Source: Clostridioides difficile | Lineage (GTDB): Bacteria > Bacillota > Clostridia > Peptostreptococcales > Peptostreptococcaceae | Direction of reading: 5' to 3' | DNA: 64,000 nucleotides | NCBI GenBank assembly: GCA_012955965.1 | Contig: JABBZI010000011.1 | Span: 1 to 64,000, forward strand | Part shown: positions 9,612 through 20,144 of the stretch, piece after piece | How the letters are laid out: each line of letters begins with the position of its first letter | How positions within the stretch are numbered: position 1 is the stretch's first letter | Notes under the pieces: model-generated | Database searches by the model: none | Told to the model about the DNA's origin: nothing | Seen by the model: only the letters and a program-made list of their open reading frames with translations | Position numbers and translations under genes: made by a program

Positions 9612-9659
9612 TATTTACAAATAAAATTTTTAATAAATACTAAATTTTATTTGTAAATA
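9612..9659. repeat. 18-bp perfect inverted repeat before ppnP
   Basis: Arms at 9612-9629 and 9642-9659 are perfectly complementary around a 12-base loop. It lies in the divergent spacer between the response regulator (minus) and ppnP (plus), 65 bases before the ppnP start. There is no T-run that makes it a convincing terminator. An operator or a leader hairpin is possible. A possible -10 (TATAAT at 9685-9690) follows it. Another imperfect hairpin lies at about 9538-9583. Confidence 0.5.
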
Positions 9660-9724
9660 TCTAGTAATTTTCACATTATTTTTATATAATATATATGTAT
9701 AAATAATTTTGGAGGTTTTATCTA

Positions 9725-10042
9725 ATGAGTGAATTTAAAAATGTTACTGCAGTAAAGAAGGCAAACGTTTATTTTGATGGTAAAGTAAGTAGTAGAGTAA
9801 TAATATTCCCTAATGGAGAAAGAAAAACTTTAGGATTAATGTTACCTGGAGAATATACTTTTTCTACTAGAGAAGAAGAAATAATGGAAATGCTTGCTGG
9901 AAGCATGGATGTAAAGTTACCTGGAAGTAATGAGTTTATAACTTATAAAGAAGGTCAGAAATTTAATGTTCCAAGCGATTCAAGTTTCGATTTAAAAGTT
10001 AATGAAGTTGTTGACTACTGTTGCTCATATATAGCTGATTAA
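9725..10042 (+). CDS. ppnP: Pyrimidine/purine nucleoside phosphorylase PpnP
   Basis: A 105-residue single-domain cupin protein of the PpnP (formerly DUF1255, YaiE) family. Family members split nucleosides with phosphate to the free base and ribose 1-phosphate. Recognisable family segments are [22 protein letters not shown], the [12 protein letters not shown] stretch, and [16 protein letters not shown]. Length matches the family. The ATG follows GGAGGTTTTATCTA. It is monocistronic, ending at a bidirectional terminator. The role in nucleoside salvage is from family knowledge. Confidence 0.88.
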   Translation: MSEFKNVTAVKKANVYFDGKVSSRVIIFPNGERKTLGLMLPGEYTFSTREEEIMEMLAGSMDVKLPGSNEFITYKEGQKFNVPSDSSFDLKVNEVVDYCCSYIAD

Positions 10043-10080
10043 TAAACATACATATTCTTACATAAAATTAAACACATCTA

Positions 10081-10116
10081 AAAAGAGCAGTTCAATGAAG
10101 AGCTGCTCCTTTTTAT
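10081..10116. terminator. Bidirectional terminator between ppnP and the P-type ATPase
   Basis: GC-containing hairpin with arms at about 10085-10094 and 10100-10110, an A-run on the left and a T-run on the right, lying between convergent genes. Confidence 0.85.
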
Positions 10117-10128
10117 ATAGTTTTAAAT

Positions 10129-12486
10129 TTAATTTAAATCTGGAACTATTGTATCTAATATCTCATCTAATACGAATAACATTACTTTTATCATAATTGG
10201 CATTAATACTGCTAACGCCATAGTTATAAGAATTAAGTCTCTACTCAATGCTACGAATGAGAATAATCCACCTAAAAATAGAATTCCAATAACAAATGCA
10301 ATAGTCATACTTACAATTAAAAATAATCTTTCTTTATTAAATGGTAAACATTGTTGTCTTAATATTAAAAGTCCACACACACCAGTTAATATAGCACACA
10401 TTGTAGAAAATACGCTTGAACTATAACCTAAGTATTCAACTATGTTGTAAACAATAATTACGTTTACTGTCACACATAATGCTCCTGGTAAAGCATTTTT
10501 TAATATATTGAGTAAAAAGTTTCCTGAAATTCTACTTTTATTCGCTTCAAGAGCTAAGAAGAATGATGGTATACCTACCGTTACAGCTCCAATTAGTGAT
10601 AATTGTATAGGCACAAATGGATATTGTCTACTAAAGAAGAATAATGTTAATATAGACAAGAAGAATGAAAAAATCGTCTTTACTAAAAATAAAGAAGATG
10701 CTCTTTGAATATTATTAATTACCTTTCTTCCTTCCATAACAACTTTTGGCATTGATGCAAAGTTCGAGTCTAATAATACTAGATTAGAAACATTTTTAGT
10801 AACATCACTTCCAGAAGCCATAGCAATACTACAATCGGCTTCTTTAAGTGCTAGCACATCATTTACACCATCTCCAGTCATAGCTACTGTGTGATTTTGT
10901 TTTTTTAATGCTAAAATCATTTGTTTTTTCTGTTGAGGGCTTACCCTTCCAAAAACACTATATTTATCAACTGCTTTATATATATCTTCATCATTTTTAA
11001 GTGTTGTTGCATCAATAAAATTACCCGCCGTTTTAAGACCTGCTTTTCTAGCCACTTCACTTACTGTTATTGGATTGTCTCCAGATATAATTTTTATATC
11101 TACACCTTCATTATAAAAAAATTCTAATGTTTCTTTAGCTTCATCTCTAATTTTATCCAATATCAATATAAAAGCTAGTGGTTTTATATCTTCAGGTATA
11201 TTATTTCCTTCTATATAAGAATTACTATGAGCTAAAACTATTACTCTATTACCTTTTTTAGAATATCTTTCAACCTCTGTTTTAAACTCTTTATATTTCT
11301 CCTTAAAAATAAACTCAAATGCTCCTAATAAATATGTACCTTTATTTTCAAAGGATACTCCACTGTATTTTCTTTCTGATGAAAATGGAATTAAATTTTT
11401 AACTTTATATGTATCTAAAATATTATATTTATCTCTTATTGCATTTAATGTTGCATTATCATCTTTAAGGGCATTACATATATTGCCCATTATATCATCA
11501 ATATCTACTTTCTCTAGCATTACTACATCATCAACTTGCATTTTACCCTCTGTAATTGTACCTGTTTTATCAAGGCATAATGTATCAACTCTGGCAAGAG
11601 TTTCTACACAGTATAACTCCTGCACTAAAGTTTTATGACTTGCAAGCTTTATAGTTCCTACAGCTAATGCAATACTTGTAAGCAATGTCAATCCCTCTGG
11701 TATCATTCCATTTACTGCTGCCACAGTTCCCACCACAGATGTCGTTATAGAATCTCCATTTCCAAAATGTTGCTTTGCAAATAATATAATTCCTAGAGGA
11801 ATAATTATTATACCTACTATTTTTAATATTGTATTTAATGAATTTCTAAGCTGAGAATTATGTTTTCTAGAAGCCTTAGCATCATTAGCTATCTTATTTG
11901 CATAATTATCTTTTCCTATATTTTCAACTCTCACAAAAGCATCTCCAGAAACTATAAAACTACCAGAATATAAGAAATCACCTTTGTTTTTTACGATAAT
12001 ATCAGATTCTCCTGTAATTAAAGACTCATTTACTTCTAATTTTCCATCTAAAACCTTTGAATCTGCACAAATTTGATTTCCTGTTTTTAAAATCATAATA
12101 TCATCTAGTACCAATTCTTGTACATCAATCTCTTTTTTCTCTTTCTCTCTTATAACAGATACCTTATTTGAAACTATGACAGATAGATTGTCCAATAATC
12201 TCTTAGCTCTTATTTCTTGAATTAAGCCTATAATAGTATTAATTACAGCAATAAATATAAACAAAGTATTCTTGAAAGAACCAACTGATACTAATAAACA
12301 TACTAAAATAATATTTATTAGATTAAAAAGTGTAAACACATTATCTTTAAGAATTTGTTTATATGTTTTAGTTTTTCCATTATCAAATACATTAACCAAA
12401 TTATTATCTATTCTACTTTGAAGTTGTTTACTACTTAATCCCATACTTATATCACAATTATACCTTTTTAAATTAAGTTTATCCAT
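10129..12486 (-). CDS. CtpE-like P-type cation ATPase
   Basis: A 785-residue P-type ATPase. The actuator motif TGES is at 158-161, the ion-site helix carries PEGL at 263-266 in GMIPEGLTLLTS, the phosphorylated Asp306 is in DKTGTIT, and the hinge is MTGDGVNDV. About ten membrane helices are expected. There are no N-terminal heavy-metal Cys motifs, so it is not a copper or zinc exporter. The helix-4 sequence and overall length resemble the mycobacterial CtpE group, for which calcium transport has been proposed. The ATG is preceded by AAAGGAGC. It is monocistronic and converges with ppnP. Ion specificity is inferred only. Confidence 0.85.
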   Translation of the reverse strand: MDKLNLKRYNCDISMGLSSKQLQSRIDNNLVNVFDNGKTKTYKQILKDNVFTLFNLINIILVCLLVSVGSFKNTLFIFIAVINTIIGLIQEIRAKRLLDNLSVIVSNKVSVIREKEKKEIDVQELVLDDIMILKTGNQICADSKVLDGKLEVNESLITGESDIIVKNKGDFLYSGSFIVSGDAFVRVENIGKDNYANKIANDAKASRKHNSQLRNSLNTILKIVGIIIIPLGIILFAKQHFGNGDSITTSVVGTVAAVNGMIPEGLTLLTSIALAVGTIKLASHKTLVQELYCVETLARVDTLCLDKTGTITEGKMQVDDVVMLEKVDIDDIMGNICNALKDDNATLNAIRDKYNILDTYKVKNLIPFSSERKYSGVSFENKGTYLLGAFEFIFKEKYKEFKTEVERYSKKGNRVIVLAHSNSYIEGNNIPEDIKPLAFILILDKIRDEAKETLEFFYNEGVDIKIISGDNPITVSEVARKAGLKTAGNFIDATTLKNDEDIYKAVDKYSVFGRVSPQQKKQMILALKKQNHTVAMTGDGVNDVLALKEADCSIAMASGSDVTKNVSNLVLLDSNFASMPKVVMEGRKVINNIQRASSLFLVKTIFSFFLSILTLFFFSRQYPFVPIQLSLIGAVTVGIPSFFLALEANKSRISGNFLLNILKNALPGALCVTVNVIIVYNIVEYLGYSSSVFSTMCAILTGVCGLLILRQQCLPFNKERLFLIVSMTIAFVIGILFLGGLFSFVALSRDLILITMALAVLMPIMIKVMLFVLDEILDTIVPDLN

Positions 12487-12821
12487 ATTCTGCTCCTTTC
12501 AACTTAATGATTTTTTTATACTTAAATCTACAAATATATTATAAAATTATCAATTTTTTTATTTTATTATTCTATAGTCTATATAATAAAATATAAATCT
12601 AAAGATTTAAATATTATAATTCTTAAGATTTCCTAAATTTTTATAAATTTCGATATATTTTAGTTAAGTTTCTTTTAATCTAAAAAAGTAGATAAAATTG
12701 TATCAAAATAAAGTTCTATAATTCCTATAAATATTGGTATTATAATCCTTACCCTAACATTCTATATGGATACTAGTGTAATTTAAAACTTCAGTGGTAA
12801 ATACCATACATATTAATACAT

Positions 12822-12862
12822 AAAAAAGCTATCTAGACTATATTAAGCCAGATAGCTTTTTG
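12822..12862 (-). terminator. Terminator after gcvPB
   Basis: Hairpin with the GCTATCT/AGATAGC core, an A-run on the left and a T-run on the right, between gcvPB and the promoter region of the P-type ATPase. The rest of the 12487-12915 spacer is AT-rich and shows nothing else I can support. Confidence 0.8.
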
Positions 12863-12915
12863 TTATAAATACAAATTTCTTTATATTTATATTTGTATTT
12901 GCTATTTTTAATTTT

Positions 12916-14373
12916 TTATCTTTGTGACCATGTAAGTATAGGTTTCTTTACCGCCCTTGCATCATCCACTCTCTTAACTAAAGTATTATGTGGAGCAGTT
13001 TTCAATAGTTCTGGTTCTTCTTTCGCCTCTTTAGCAACATTTTTCATAGCTTCTATAAAACTATCTAATGTCTCTATGCTTTCACTTTCTGTAGGTTCTA
13101 TCATAAGTGCTTCATTTATAATAAGAGGAAAATACATTGTTGGAGGATGATATCCATAATCTAATAGTCTCTTTGCTATATCGATAGTTTTTATATTTGC
13201 CTCTCCTCTTGGTAAGCCACCTAATACAAACTCATGTTTACACAAAGTATCTATTGGTAAGACATAATCATCTTTTATACTCTCTTTAATATAATTAGCA
13301 TTTAAAACTGCCATCTCACTAGCTTCTTTAAGACCATCTCTTCCCATCGTTAATATATATGTGTAAGCTCTTACAAGCACTCCAAAATTACCATAGAAAT
13401 TTTTAATTTTTCCGATAGATTTTTCTCTATTATAATTTAATACATACTTATCTTCTTGTTTTTCAATTACTGGTATTGGTAAAAAAGGTATCAATTCTTT
13501 TTTAACTCCAACAGGACCAGCTCCTGGACCTCCTCCTCCATGAGGAGTAGAAAAAGTCTTATGAAGATTAAGATGCACTACATCAAATCCCATATCTCCA
13601 GGTCTTGTTATTCCCATAATAGCATTCATATTTGCACCATCATAGTACAAAAGTCCTCCTGCTTCATGTACAAGATTTGCTATTTCTTTTATATTTTTTT
13701 CAAATAGTCCAAGAGTACTTGGGTTAGTAAGCATAAGAGCTGCTACTTCATCACTTAAAACTTCTTTTAACGCTTCTATATCTATAGCTCCTTTTTTATC
13801 AGATGCTATCTGAATCACATCAAAGTTTGCCATAGCTGCACTTGCTGGATTTGTTCCATGAGCAGAATCTGGAATTATTACTTTGGTTCTCTTATGGTCC
13901 CCTCTATTTTCATGGTATGCTTTTATAATCATAAGCCCTGTAAACTCGCCATGTGAACCTGCTGAAGGTTGTAGTGTAACTTCATCCATACCTGTAATTT
14001 CTGCAAGTCTATTTGACAAGTCATATATTAAAGAAAGAGAACCTTGTGCTGTGTCTGAAGATTGGTATGGATGCATTCCTGTAAAGTTTGGAAGTGCTGC
14101 CATATCTTCATTTATTTTAGGGTTATATTTCATAGTACAAGAACCTAAAGGATAAAAACCTGTATCAACTCCAAAATTTTTATTTGATAATAGGTTATAA
14201 TGTCTAACCAATTCTAATTCACCAACTTCTGGCAAATTCAACTCACTTTGTCTAACCATACTTTGGTCAATCATATCTTCTACTTTTATATCATCTATAT
14301 CTAACTTTGGAAGTGAATATGCTTTTCTGCCTTTTTTAGATATATCTATCAACAAACTATTATATTCTTTCAT
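12916..14373 (-). CDS. gcvPB: Glycine dehydrogenase (decarboxylating) subunit 2
   Basis: The 485-residue C-terminal half of the P-protein of the glycine cleavage system, which decarboxylates glycine and passes the aminomethyl group to lipoylated H-protein. The PLP lysine is Lys272 in [17 protein letters not shown], with GSHGEFTGL and the [10 protein letters not shown] segment also conserved. Length is typical of the split bacterial subunit. Its ATG overlaps the gcvTPA stop (TAATG), so the two are coupled. It is controlled by the glycine riboswitch upstream of gcvTPA. No gcvH or lipoamide dehydrogenase gene is in the window, but a lipoate ligase lies at 20670. Confidence 0.95.
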   Translation of the reverse strand: MKEYNSLLIDISKKGRKAYSLPKLDIDDIKVEDMIDQSMVRQSELNLPEVGELELVRHYNLLSNKNFGVDTGFYPLGSCTMKYNPKINEDMAALPNFTGMHPYQSSDTAQGSLSLIYDLSNRLAEITGMDEVTLQPSAGSHGEFTGLMIIKAYHENRGDHKRTKVIIPDSAHGTNPASAAMANFDVIQIASDKKGAIDIEALKEVLSDEVAALMLTNPSTLGLFEKNIKEIANLVHEAGGLLYYDGANMNAIMGITRPGDMGFDVVHLNLHKTFSTPHGGGGPGAGPVGVKKELIPFLPIPVIEKQEDKYVLNYNREKSIGKIKNFYGNFGVLVRAYTYILTMGRDGLKEASEMAVLNANYIKESIKDDYVLPIDTLCKHEFVLGGLPRGEANIKTIDIAKRLLDYGYHPPTMYFPLIINEALMIEPTESESIETLDSFIEAMKNVAKEAKEEPELLKTAPHNTLVKRVDDARAVKKPILTWSQR

Positions 14374-16847
14374 TATAATCCCTCCATTATTCCAACTAAC
14401 TTATCTATTTCCTCTTTGCTTCTTTTCTCAGTTACACAAAGTAAAGTTGAATTTTTTAATTCTGGATAATTGTGTTCCAAATTATAACCACCTAATATAT
14501 TTTCTTCTAAAAGCTTATTATTTATTGTTTCTATATTAAAATTCCCTTGTACAGTAAATTCTTTGAAAAATTTCCCTTTGAATATTGGCTTATATTTTCC
14601 TGTTTTTATAAGTTTATTATAAGCATAATGTGCTTTTTTCATAGACTGCATGCCAACTTCTTTAAAGCCTTCTTTTCCCATAGTAGACATATATATTGAA
14701 GCTACAAGAGCATTTAAGGCTTGATTTGAACATATATTAGAAGTTGCTTTTTCTCTCCTTACATGTTGCTCTCTAGTTTGTAAAGTTAATACATACGCAG
14801 TTTTGCCTTCTGTATCTAAACTTTGCCCAACTATTCTCCCTGGCATTTTTCTCATATACTTAGATTTACTAGCTAAAAATCCTACATAAGGTCCTCCAAA
14901 GTTCATAGGATTTCCTAGTGATTGAGCTTCTCCAACAACAATATCTGCTCCTATTTCACCTGGTGTCTTTAGAACACCTAATGATATTGGGTCAACACTC
15001 ATAATTAACATAGCATTATTTTCATGAGTTATTTTTTCTATTTCTCCCATCTCTTCAATAATTCCAAAAAAGTTAGGAGTCTGTATAAGAACACATGCTG
15101 TATCTTTATCTACTGAAGCTCTTAATTTTTCTATATCTGTAGCTCCATATTCATTACAAAAATCAATTTCTACTATTTCACAATCTTTATATTGTAGATA
15201 AGTTTTAAGTACTGATAAAGTTTCAGGATGTGTAGTTTTTGATACTACTATTTTACTTTTTCTAGTCTGGTTCATAGCCATTATACACGCTTCTATTGCA
15301 GCAGTTGCTCCATCATACATTGATGCATTTGCAATTTCCATGCCAGTAATTTCTGCAATCATAGATTGAAACTCAAATACTACTTGTAAAGTCCCTTGAC
15401 TTATTTCAGCTTGATATGGAGTATATGCTGTATAAAATTCAGACCTTGAAGTTATATGTTTTATAATTGATGGTATATAGTGGTCATATGCACCAGCTCC
15501 AAGGAAACAAGTTAAATCTTCTAAACTTAAATTTTCTTCCGACAACCTCTTTACTATTTTACTTACTTCTAATTCAGATTTTCCACTTTCCAAATTTAAA
15601 TCTCTTTTTAACTTTATTTCATCTGGTATATCTGAAAATAGTTCATCAACTGAATTTAATCCTACTACCTTTAACATCTTTGATTTATCTTCATTTGTAG
15701 CAGGTATATATGAAAATTTATTTTCTTCATTCGATATAGTAGTATCTTTTTTATATTGCTTTTTATAAAAAGGTTTCTTAACTACCATGGCAGGAACAAC
15801 TTTTTTTCTGATTGCTATACCTATTTCATTTCCTGATTTTGCATATTCAGAATCTATAATTCCCATACCTAAAATCTTTCCTGTTGTTGGAGATGCACAT
15901 CCTGTTGTTACAAAACCTATTGTTTTGTCACCAATCTTTATATCGTATCCATTTCTAGGCATCCCTTTACCTTGCATTTCAAATCCTATTAATTTTCTTT
16001 TTGCTCCATTTTCTTTTTCTTCTGATAAGATTGTTTTTCCAATAAAATCTTCTTTATTTGTTTTTACAAAAATGGATAATCCTCCTTCAATTGGAGATAT
16101 ATGTTCATTTATTTCATGACCATATAGAGGGAGAGCTGCTTCAAATCTCAAAGTATCTCTACAACCCAGACCAGCAGGACATATGTCCTCTCCTCCAACC
16201 TTTAAAACTTCATTCCAAATTATTTCTGTATGTTCACTTTTACAATATATCTCAAATCCATCTTCTCCAGTATATCCTGTTCTTGAAACTAAACAAGTTA
16301 AACCACATATTTTTGCTGATGGAATTGATTTATAAAATTTTATTGATTTTAAATCTATGTCTGTAATTTTTTGAAGAATTTCTTCTGCCTTAGGCCCTTG
16401 AACTGCTAATTGGCTAACTTTATTAGAAACATTTTGTATGTCTACATTGTATCTTTTACTTTGTTTTATTATCCATGCTACATCTTTATCTATATTGCCT
16501 GCATTTATTACTAATAAATAATCTTCTTCACCAAATTTGTATATTAATAAATCGTCAACTACTCCTCCATTTTCATAACACATAGGTGTATATATAATGT
16601 CATTTATCTTTAATGTGCTTATATCATTTGTAACTAAATTCTGTATAAATTTTTCTGAATCTACTCCTTTTATTTGTACCTCTCCCATATGAGATACATC
16701 AAAGATACCTGCACTTTTTCTAACCATTTCATGCTCTTTATTTATTCCTTCATATTCTAAAGGCATCTCCCAACCAGCAAATTCAACAAGTTTTGCTCCA
16801 AGCTCTTTGTGTATATTATACAAAGGTACTCTTTTCAATTCATTCAT
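14373..16847 (-). CDS. gcvTPA: Fused aminomethyltransferase / glycine dehydrogenase subunit 1
   Basis: An 824-residue fusion. Residues 1-365 are GcvT, the tetrahydrofolate-dependent T-protein ([42 protein letters not shown]). After a lysine-rich linker at about 365-385 follows GcvPA, the N-terminal half of the P-protein, with [13 protein letters not shown] and [17 protein letters not shown]. With gcvPB it gives the T and P proteins of glycine cleavage. The start is the ATG at 16847, which has GGGGAGGG at good spacing; a reading frame extends ten codons further upstream but without a ribosome site. A gcvT-gcvPA fusion is known from C. difficile and is unusual elsewhere. Confidence 0.95.
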   Translation of the reverse strand: MNELKRVPLYNIHKELGAKLVEFAGWEMPLEYEGINKEHEMVRKSAGIFDVSHMGEVQIKGVDSEKFIQNLVTNDISTLKINDIIYTPMCYENGGVVDDLLIYKFGEEDYLLVINAGNIDKDVAWIIKQSKRYNVDIQNVSNKVSQLAVQGPKAEEILQKITDIDLKSIKFYKSIPSAKICGLTCLVSRTGYTGEDGFEIYCKSEHTEIIWNEVLKVGGEDICPAGLGCRDTLRFEAALPLYGHEINEHISPIEGGLSIFVKTNKEDFIGKTILSEEKENGAKRKLIGFEMQGKGMPRNGYDIKIGDKTIGFVTTGCASPTTGKILGMGIIDSEYAKSGNEIGIAIRKKVVPAMVVKKPFYKKQYKKDTTISNEENKFSYIPATNEDKSKMLKVVGLNSVDELFSDIPDEIKLKRDLNLESGKSELEVSKIVKRLSEENLSLEDLTCFLGAGAYDHYIPSIIKHITSRSEFYTAYTPYQAEISQGTLQVVFEFQSMIAEITGMEIANASMYDGATAAIEACIMAMNQTRKSKIVVSKTTHPETLSVLKTYLQYKDCEIVEIDFCNEYGATDIEKLRASVDKDTACVLIQTPNFFGIIEEMGEIEKITHENNAMLIMSVDPISLGVLKTPGEIGADIVVGEAQSLGNPMNFGGPYVGFLASKSKYMRKMPGRIVGQSLDTEGKTAYVLTLQTREQHVRREKATSNICSNQALNALVASIYMSTMGKEGFKEVGMQSMKKAHYAYNKLIKTGKYKPIFKGKFFKEFTVQGNFNIETINNKLLEENILGGYNLEHNYPELKNSTLLCVTEKRSKEEIDKLVGIMEGL

Positions 16848-16919
16848 ATATAACCCTCCCCATAAATTTAGACCCACTATATTTAAGTAATTTTGATATT
16901 ATGTCATATACTTTTTCAT

Positions 16920-16966
16920 AAAAAAAAGATATATCAGCATAGAAAATAATCCTAGCCTATATATCC
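16920..16966 (-). terminator. Expression-platform terminator of the glycine riboswitch
   Basis: On the minus strand a hairpin (arms about 16952-16966 and 16928-16942) is followed by eight Ts, between the glycine aptamers and gcvTPA. This is the layout of a transcriptional riboswitch. Confidence 0.7.
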
Positions 16967-17004
16967 CTGTTTGTATACCTGAAAGATTTAATAATTTAAT
17001 ATTA

Positions 17005-17165
17005 TTTTGCTTCTTCGGTGACTTATAGTGTACTAACATAAGTCTCTCCAGAGTCCCATCAATTAGCGATATCTTTGCCTGAAAGTTTCTCTAAGAATTG
17101 GCATTTTCTTAAATTTCTTCTTCGGCGCCTTTTTATATAAAGGTCTCTCTCGCTAATCTCATTTG
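17005..17165 (-). promoter_or_regulatory. Tandem glycine riboswitch
   Basis: On the minus strand two consecutive glycine aptamers are visible. The first has the GAGAGACC box near 17150 and GGCGCCGAAG near 17125. The second has a GGAGAGACTT box near 17050 and CACCGAAG near 17015. The tandem arrangement in front of gcv genes is the classic form; glycine binding usually switches the operon on to catabolise excess glycine. Confidence 0.93.
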
Positions 17166-17656
17166 GAAATATTTATTTTCATTTTTATTGTATGAATATT
17201 TCGATTAAATGTCAACACATTATATTTATTTTTTTTTATGTATTAATTTTTTTGTTAAGTTTTTATTATCAATTATACTACTTTTATAATATTAACTTTT
17301 ATACGTATATGTTATATATTAATGTAAAATAATATATTTATTTAATTTATTATTAGCATGTCATATAAAACACTAAAAGTAAAGTTATATTGTAATTTAC
17401 TATATTATGTTAAAGATATATTTATACATACAATAGAATCGTTTGCAACTTTATCTTTGTGAAAAATAAGATTTTTTCTCATTAACAAATTTATATTTAT
17501 ACACACTTTTAAACAGCAAAAAAGCATTAAATATGCTTTCAGCTTATCAACATGGGACCGTCAATATCCTTTTTCAACTAGTTATGTTATAATACAAATA
17601 ACATTTATTCAGATAATGTGAATGATAGTGTAATATAAAATACAGGAGGAATTTTA
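17166..17656. other. AT-rich spacer with divergent promoters
   Basis: About 490 bases between the glycine riboswitch (minus) and the PhnB-like gene (plus). It must hold the promoters for both. A TATAAT at 17584-17589 is a possible -10 without a clear -35. No coding or structured element could be supported. Confidence 0.4.
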
Positions 17657-18022
17657 ATGCTGGCAACGCATATATATTTTAACGGAAATTGTAAGGAGGC
17701 GATAGAGTTATATAAGAACACTCTATATGCCGATGTTAAAACACTCATTGAAGATTCCAATTCAAATCTTGTTGTTCATGCAGAACTGACAATTCATGAT
17801 GAATTGCTCATACTAAATGATTTTGGCAATAGTGATGGAGTTTCAAGGTCTGGAGGATATCAGTTATGCCTCCAATTTGATAACGAAGATGAGCTAAAAA
17901 GAGCTTATTCAAACATGGAGTTTGAAAGTATTGCAATTAACCCAATACAATCCACAGATTACAGTCCATGCACTGTAAGATTTGAAGATAGATTTGGTGT
18001 AAGGTGGGCATTTTGGGTATAG
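17657..18022 (+). CDS. PhnB-like VOC/glyoxalase-fold protein
   Basis: A 121-residue protein of the PhnB subgroup of the vicinal-oxygen-chelate fold. It opens MLATHIYFNGNCKEAIELYKN, includes HAELTIHDELLILND, and ends with DRFGVRWAFWV, all typical of this group. Proteins of this fold include antibiotic-binding and dioxygenase-like enzymes, but the PhnB group has no firm activity. The ATG follows AGGAGG. It is monocistronic, and codon use is slightly less AT-rich than its neighbours, which could hint at acquisition. Function is not assigned. Confidence 0.8.
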   Translation: MLATHIYFNGNCKEAIELYKNTLYADVKTLIEDSNSNLVVHAELTIHDELLILNDFGNSDGVSRSGGYQLCLQFDNEDELKRAYSNMEFESIAINPIQSTDYSPCTVRFEDRFGVRWAFWV

Positions 18023-18091
18023 ACAATTGTATATTACATGTATCTTCTAATTTGAAAACACTCAATGTGCTTTTATATTTAATTTATTTAT

Positions 18092-18147
18092 CAAAAAATA
18101 AAAACGGGATAGCCCACTCCGAAAGCCAGCAACCCCAGTTTTTTTCA
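18092..18147. terminator. Terminator between the PhnB-like gene and tRNA-Leu
   Basis: GC-rich hairpin (arms about 18105-18113 and 18128-18136, with mismatches) flanked by an A-run on the left and seven Ts on the right, so it can end transcription from both the plus-strand gene and the minus-strand tRNA. Confidence 0.65.
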
Positions 18148-18168
18148 GCACAACTAAGTACTGTATAA

Positions 18169-18249
18169 TGCGGATGAAGGGAGTCGAACCCCCACGCCAA
18201 TGGCGCTAGATCCTAAGTCTAGTGCGTCTGCCAATTCCGCCACATCCGC
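18169..18249 (-). tRNA. tRNA-Leu (anticodon UAG)
   Basis: On the minus strand a 7-bp acceptor stem GCGGATG/CATCCGC closes the cloverleaf. The anticodon stem CTAGA/TCTAG encloses the loop CTTAGGA, giving anticodon TAG. A long variable arm (CGCCATTGGCG) marks it as a class II leucine tRNA. The T-arm contains GGTTCGACTC. The 3' CCA is not encoded; the discriminator base is A. Confidence 0.97.
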
Positions 18250-18262
18250 TTATCACTCTTTT

Positions 18263-18291
18263 ATTTTACTATATTTTGCTATTATTTTCAA
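18263..18291 (-). promoter_or_regulatory. Sigma-A promoter for tRNA-Leu
   Basis: TTGAAA (18286-18291) and TAAAAT (18263-18268) on the minus strand, separated by 17 bases and ending 13 bases before the tRNA. Confidence 0.6.
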
Positions 18292-18359
18292 TAACTTTTT
18301 AAAATTATCTAAAAACTAACAAAACAATGATAATAAAAGGTGAAATTTATTTATATCCT

Positions 18360-20090
18360 TTATTCTGCAAGTTCTATCTCTGCTTCATCAACTCTTTTAC
18401 CAATTATTTGAATACCAACAAACACAGCCGCTATAGCCAATGGTAATACTATATATATTGGCAATCCAAATCCAGCTGGTATATATCCAAACACAATAGT
18501 GATTACTGCTGTAAATATAGCATATGGCATTTGAGTATTAACATGGTCTATATGATTACAGCCAGCTCCCATTGAAGAAAGTATTGTTGTATCTGAAATT
18601 GGAGAACAATGGTCTCCAAATATTGCACCTGTTAAAACTGCACTTGTACTTACTATTACATAAGACATATCAGGATTTAGTGAGTATGCTAGTGGTATTG
18701 CAAGTGGCATAAGTATACCCATTGTTCCATAAGCTGTTCCAGTAGCAAAAGATATTATTGCTCCTAAACCAAATATTAAACTTGGCAATAAGAATGGAGG
18801 TAATGAACCTGATAATAAGTGTATTAAAAACTTAGCTGTACCTAATTCTTTTATTACTGAACTTAATGACCATGCAAGTATTAATATTACACCAGTGATT
18901 ACTAAGCTTTTCATTCCATCTATCCAAACATCAATTGCTTCTGACACTGTAAAAATCTTTTTAACTACAGCCATTATAATAGCAACTAAACTTGCAACAA
19001 GTGCAGATTGGAATAATGCTCTAGATGCATCAGATGCACTAAAAGCTTCTTTTATTGCCTCAAAAGAATATGGTGAATTTGTAAATAATTGTATTAAAGC
19101 TTTATCTTCACCACCCATTATAGATGTATATCCACTGTAATAGAATGATGCTAGAGCAACTACTATTAATGTCCCTATTGGAATTATAGCATTCCACACA
19201 CTCAATTTTACTCCATTTTTTGGAGCTAAATCATCTAATTCTTCTACACCTTCATCAAGATCTGTACCAACTTTTCTGCTTCTAGATTTTATCTCTGCTT
19301 TTCTCATTGGTCCAAATTCTTTTAATAATAATGCTGATATTACAATAAATGCTAATATTAATATATTATAAAATCTAAATGGTATTGTATTTAAAAATAT
19401 ACCAAACGCATCAACATCCACACTTATACTTTCAAAAGCATCATGTATTAAACCAACTTCAAGACCTATCCATGTAGATATTATAGCTAATCCAGCAACT
19501 GGTGCTGCTGTAGCATCTATTATAAAGGACAATTTTTCTCTTGATATTTTCATTTTATCTGCAACAGGTCTCATCATAGGCCCTACTATTAACGAATTGG
19601 CATAATCATCAAAGAATACTAAAAGACCCAAAAACCATGTTATAATTTGTGTACCTTTTGCTGATTTTGCTCTTTTGGCAAGTGCTTCAGCTATAGCCTT
19701 AGCTCCTCCCATTTTTGCAACAAGATTTATCACTCCTCCAATTGCTAAAACTTGTAGTATTATACCTGCATTCCACGGATCTGATAATGATATCAAAGCT
19801 CTATCAACTAAATCTAAAAATGCTTGTATAAATGTAGCAAACACATTTATCCCACTAGCTTTAATTATAAAGCTACCAGAAAGAATCCCTATAAGTAAAG
19901 AAATTATTACGTTTTTAGTTATAAATGCAAGTATTATAGCAACTAATGGTGGTATTAAAGTTAAGATTCCAAATTTTTCTGCATTCGCTAGTGCAATAGT
20001 GTCTATATCTTCCTCCGCAAAAACCATTACTGTTGACATTATAAACATAATTGTCGTCAGAAAAATAATATTAATTTTTTTGTTTTTCAT
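18360..20090 (-). CDS. NhaC-family transporter, probable lysine transporter
   Basis: A 576-residue polytopic membrane protein of the NhaC Na+/H+ antiporter family. It starts with a cleavable-looking hydrophobic segment ending VMVFAEE, then has about eleven to twelve further membrane segments, with the conserved WFLGLLVFFDDYANSLIVG and FGDHCSPISDTTILSS motifs. A lysine riboswitch lies directly upstream, so the physiological cargo is likely lysine rather than sodium alone; NhaC-type proteins under lysine riboswitches have been proposed as lysine transporters. The ATG follows AGAGGGAGA. It is monocistronic, and readthrough could reach tRNA-Leu. Confidence 0.9.
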   Translation of the reverse strand: MKNKKINIIFLTTIMFIMSTVMVFAEEDIDTIALANAEKFGILTLIPPLVAIILAFITKNVIISLLIGILSGSFIIKASGINVFATFIQAFLDLVDRALISLSDPWNAGIILQVLAIGGVINLVAKMGGAKAIAEALAKRAKSAKGTQIITWFLGLLVFFDDYANSLIVGPMMRPVADKMKISREKLSFIIDATAAPVAGLAIISTWIGLEVGLIHDAFESISVDVDAFGIFLNTIPFRFYNILILAFIVISALLLKEFGPMRKAEIKSRSRKVGTDLDEGVEELDDLAPKNGVKLSVWNAIIPIGTLIVVALASFYYSGYTSIMGGEDKALIQLFTNSPYSFEAIKEAFSASDASRALFQSALVASLVAIIMAVVKKIFTVSEAIDVWIDGMKSLVITGVILILAWSLSSVIKELGTAKFLIHLLSGSLPPFLLPSLIFGLGAIISFATGTAYGTMGILMPLAIPLAYSLNPDMSYVIVSTSAVLTGAIFGDHCSPISDTTILSSMGAGCNHIDHVNTQMPYAIFTAVITIVFGYIPAGFGLPIYIVLPLAIAAVFVGIQIIGKRVDEAEIELAE

Positions 20091-20144
20091 ATAAATCTCC
20101 CTCTCTTTTTTTATTTTGTGAATTATACAGGGTATTTGATAAAA

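Noticed and set aside
10129-12486. Heavy-metal (copper/zinc) P-type ATPase
   Set aside because: There is no CPx motif in the ion-site helix and no N-terminal Cys-x-x-Cys domain; PEGL in the helix points to the CtpE/P2-like group.
15467-15700. Plus-strand open frame inside gcvTPA
   Set aside because: It lies opposite a well-conserved gene, has no ribosome site and reads as a leucine-rich low-complexity shadow.
18105-18140. A CCAGCAACCCCAG stretch resembling part of a SAM-I riboswitch
   Set aside because: None of the other S-box landmarks are present and no methionine gene follows. It lies in a terminator-like hairpin between a plus-strand gene and tRNA-Leu.
19675-20094. 139-codon plus-strand frame opposite the NhaC-type gene
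   Set aside because: Antisense shadow of a membrane protein gene without ribosome site.
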